Shown: piece by piece, positions 63,510-64,000 of the stretch
Position numbering within the stretch: the stretch's first letter is position 1
Layout: each line of letters opens with the position of its first letter
Assembly (NCBI RefSeq): GCF_034932065.1
Contig: NZ_JAYGHP010000011.1
Coordinates: forward strand, 62,001 to 126,000
Reading direction: 5' to 3'
Source: Crocosphaera sp. UHCC 0190
GTDB taxonomy: Bacteria > Cyanobacteriota > Cyanobacteriia > Cyanobacteriales > Microcystaceae
DNA length: 64,000 bases
Made by a program: the position numbers and the translations under genes
The notes under the pieces: model-generated
What the model was told of the DNA's origin: nothing
The model's database searches: none
Seen by the model: only the letters and a program-made list of their open reading frames with translations

Positions 63510-64000
63510 ATGAGTAAAGATAACGGTGCTGAATTGCCTCTTTGGGTACAAGATCGCAATACAGTTTTGGCTCACGATGAAGGGGTAGAATGGCGGGAAG
63601 GGAAACGTCCTGACTATTCCCATACTGACCAATTTTTGCAGAAAGAAAGTCAATATAATCATCCCTTGGGGTCTTTAGAAGCGATCGCCCAAAATTTAGT
63701 CAGAACTTTTGAGATGGAAGCTTCCCATAAGTTGAACCCTCAACAGTGGTTATCTATTGTTGTTGATAAGTTTCAAATGAGTAGTAATGGGGGCCCAATT
63801 TATACGGCTCAAGATGTTATTGATCAAGGGACTTATAATCTTTTCATCGATAAAACAAAAGCCTATGATCCCAAAGAAGAGAGTTTTAAATCTTCTTTTG
63901 AATTGTTTCATAATGCCTTTCCTAATGGGTTCCTTTGGGAATTAGTAGAAGTAGTATCCGGCCCTCCCAATGTAACGTTTAAATGGCGACATTGGGGAAC
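63510..64000 (+). CDS. SnoaL-like/NTF2-like conserved protein, truncated by window edge
   Basis: At least 163 residues are seen. The start MSKDNGAELPLWVQDRNTVLA is followed by an alpha/beta pattern (HPLGSLEAIAQNLVRTFEMEASHKLN, TAQDVIDQGTYNLFIDKTK, FKSSFELFHNAFPNGFLWELVEVV) resembling the NTF2/SnoaL-type cyanobacterial proteins. The 3' end lies outside the window. Activity not known. Confidence 0.6.
   Translation, partial: MSKDNGAELPLWVQDRNTVLAHDEGVEWREGKRPDYSHTDQFLQKESQYNHPLGSLEAIAQNLVRTFEMEASHKLNPQQWLSIVVDKFQMSSNGGPIYTAQDVIDQGTYNLFIDKTKAYDPKEESFKSSFELFHNAFPNGFLWELVEVVSGPPNVTFKWRHWG

Noticed and set aside
1-64000. CRISPR arrays and tRNA genes
   Set aside because: I looked for regularly spaced repeats of 25-40 bases and for T-loop motifs (GGTTCGAATCC-like) on both strands; none was found outside coding sequence.

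Overview
The window is a 64 kb piece of cyanobacterial chromosome. The evidence is the AT-rich composition, many copies of the HIP1 octamer GCGATCGC, and cyanobacterium-specific genes: the carboxysome shell protein CcmP, a chorismate lyase of the plastoquinone type, the flv4-sll0218-flv2 type flavodiiron cluster, sucrose-phosphate phosphatase, KGK-domain and DUF3122-like proteins, and the str operon in the order rpsL-rpsG-fusA-tuf-rpsJ. The style fits a unicellular Crocosphaera/Cyanothece/Rippkaea-type genome, but the species is inferred, not shown.

Layout. 1-7.4 kb: the 3' part of a TamB-like envelope protein, a GNAT acetyltransferase, chorismate lyase, a HicBA toxin-antitoxin pair, truB and an exported Gly-rich protein. 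7.4-11.3 kb (minus strand): a sulfur or persulfide set (TauE-like exporter, rhodanese, DUF3122-like protein, ETHE1-like persulfide dioxygenase) and a quinone-oxidoreductase-like gene. 11.4-17.3 kb: an FHA/ferredoxin-reductase/ferredoxin fusion, then an accessory stretch with HNH, KGK, dynamin-like GTPase and VapBC-type genes. 17.4-30.6 kb: housekeeping genes (prs, bioD, argS, guaA, an aldehyde dehydrogenase, dus, rsmI, a PfkB kinase) mixed with a diguanylate cyclase and a DUF389 membrane protein. 30.6-45 kb: a broken sensor-diguanylate cyclase, sucrose-phosphate phosphatase, ruvA, glgC, a collagen-like secreted protein, a glycosyltransferase, a GH15-like enzyme, ccmP, an ABC ATPase, an adenylate kinase and selO. 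45-47.5 kb: a NERD nuclease/helicase/pentapeptide-repeat fusion. 47.7-52.7 kb: the flavodiiron photoprotection cluster. 52.7-56 kb: RNase Z, a RelBE-like pair and gene debris. 56-64 kb: an IscA-like protein, the str operon, a YdcF-like protein, lexA under a matching SOS box, and a SnoaL-like gene that runs off the right edge.

Three themes stand out. First, short palindromic or mobile repeats are common. Several sit at gene ends or break small genes: a MITE-like element with matching flanks touches the end of guaA, a palindrome supplies the HicB stop codon, and nested hairpins abut a truncated membrane protein. Second, two fusion proteins have unusual domain combinations (FHA-FNR-ferredoxin and NERD-helicase-pentapeptide). 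Third, the flavodiiron cluster pairs a protein with intact diiron ligands (Flv4 type) with one that has lost most of them (Flv2 type). Two unannotated mini-ORFs lie in the gap before flv2.

I saw no tRNA, rRNA, CRISPR array, intact transposase or prophage.
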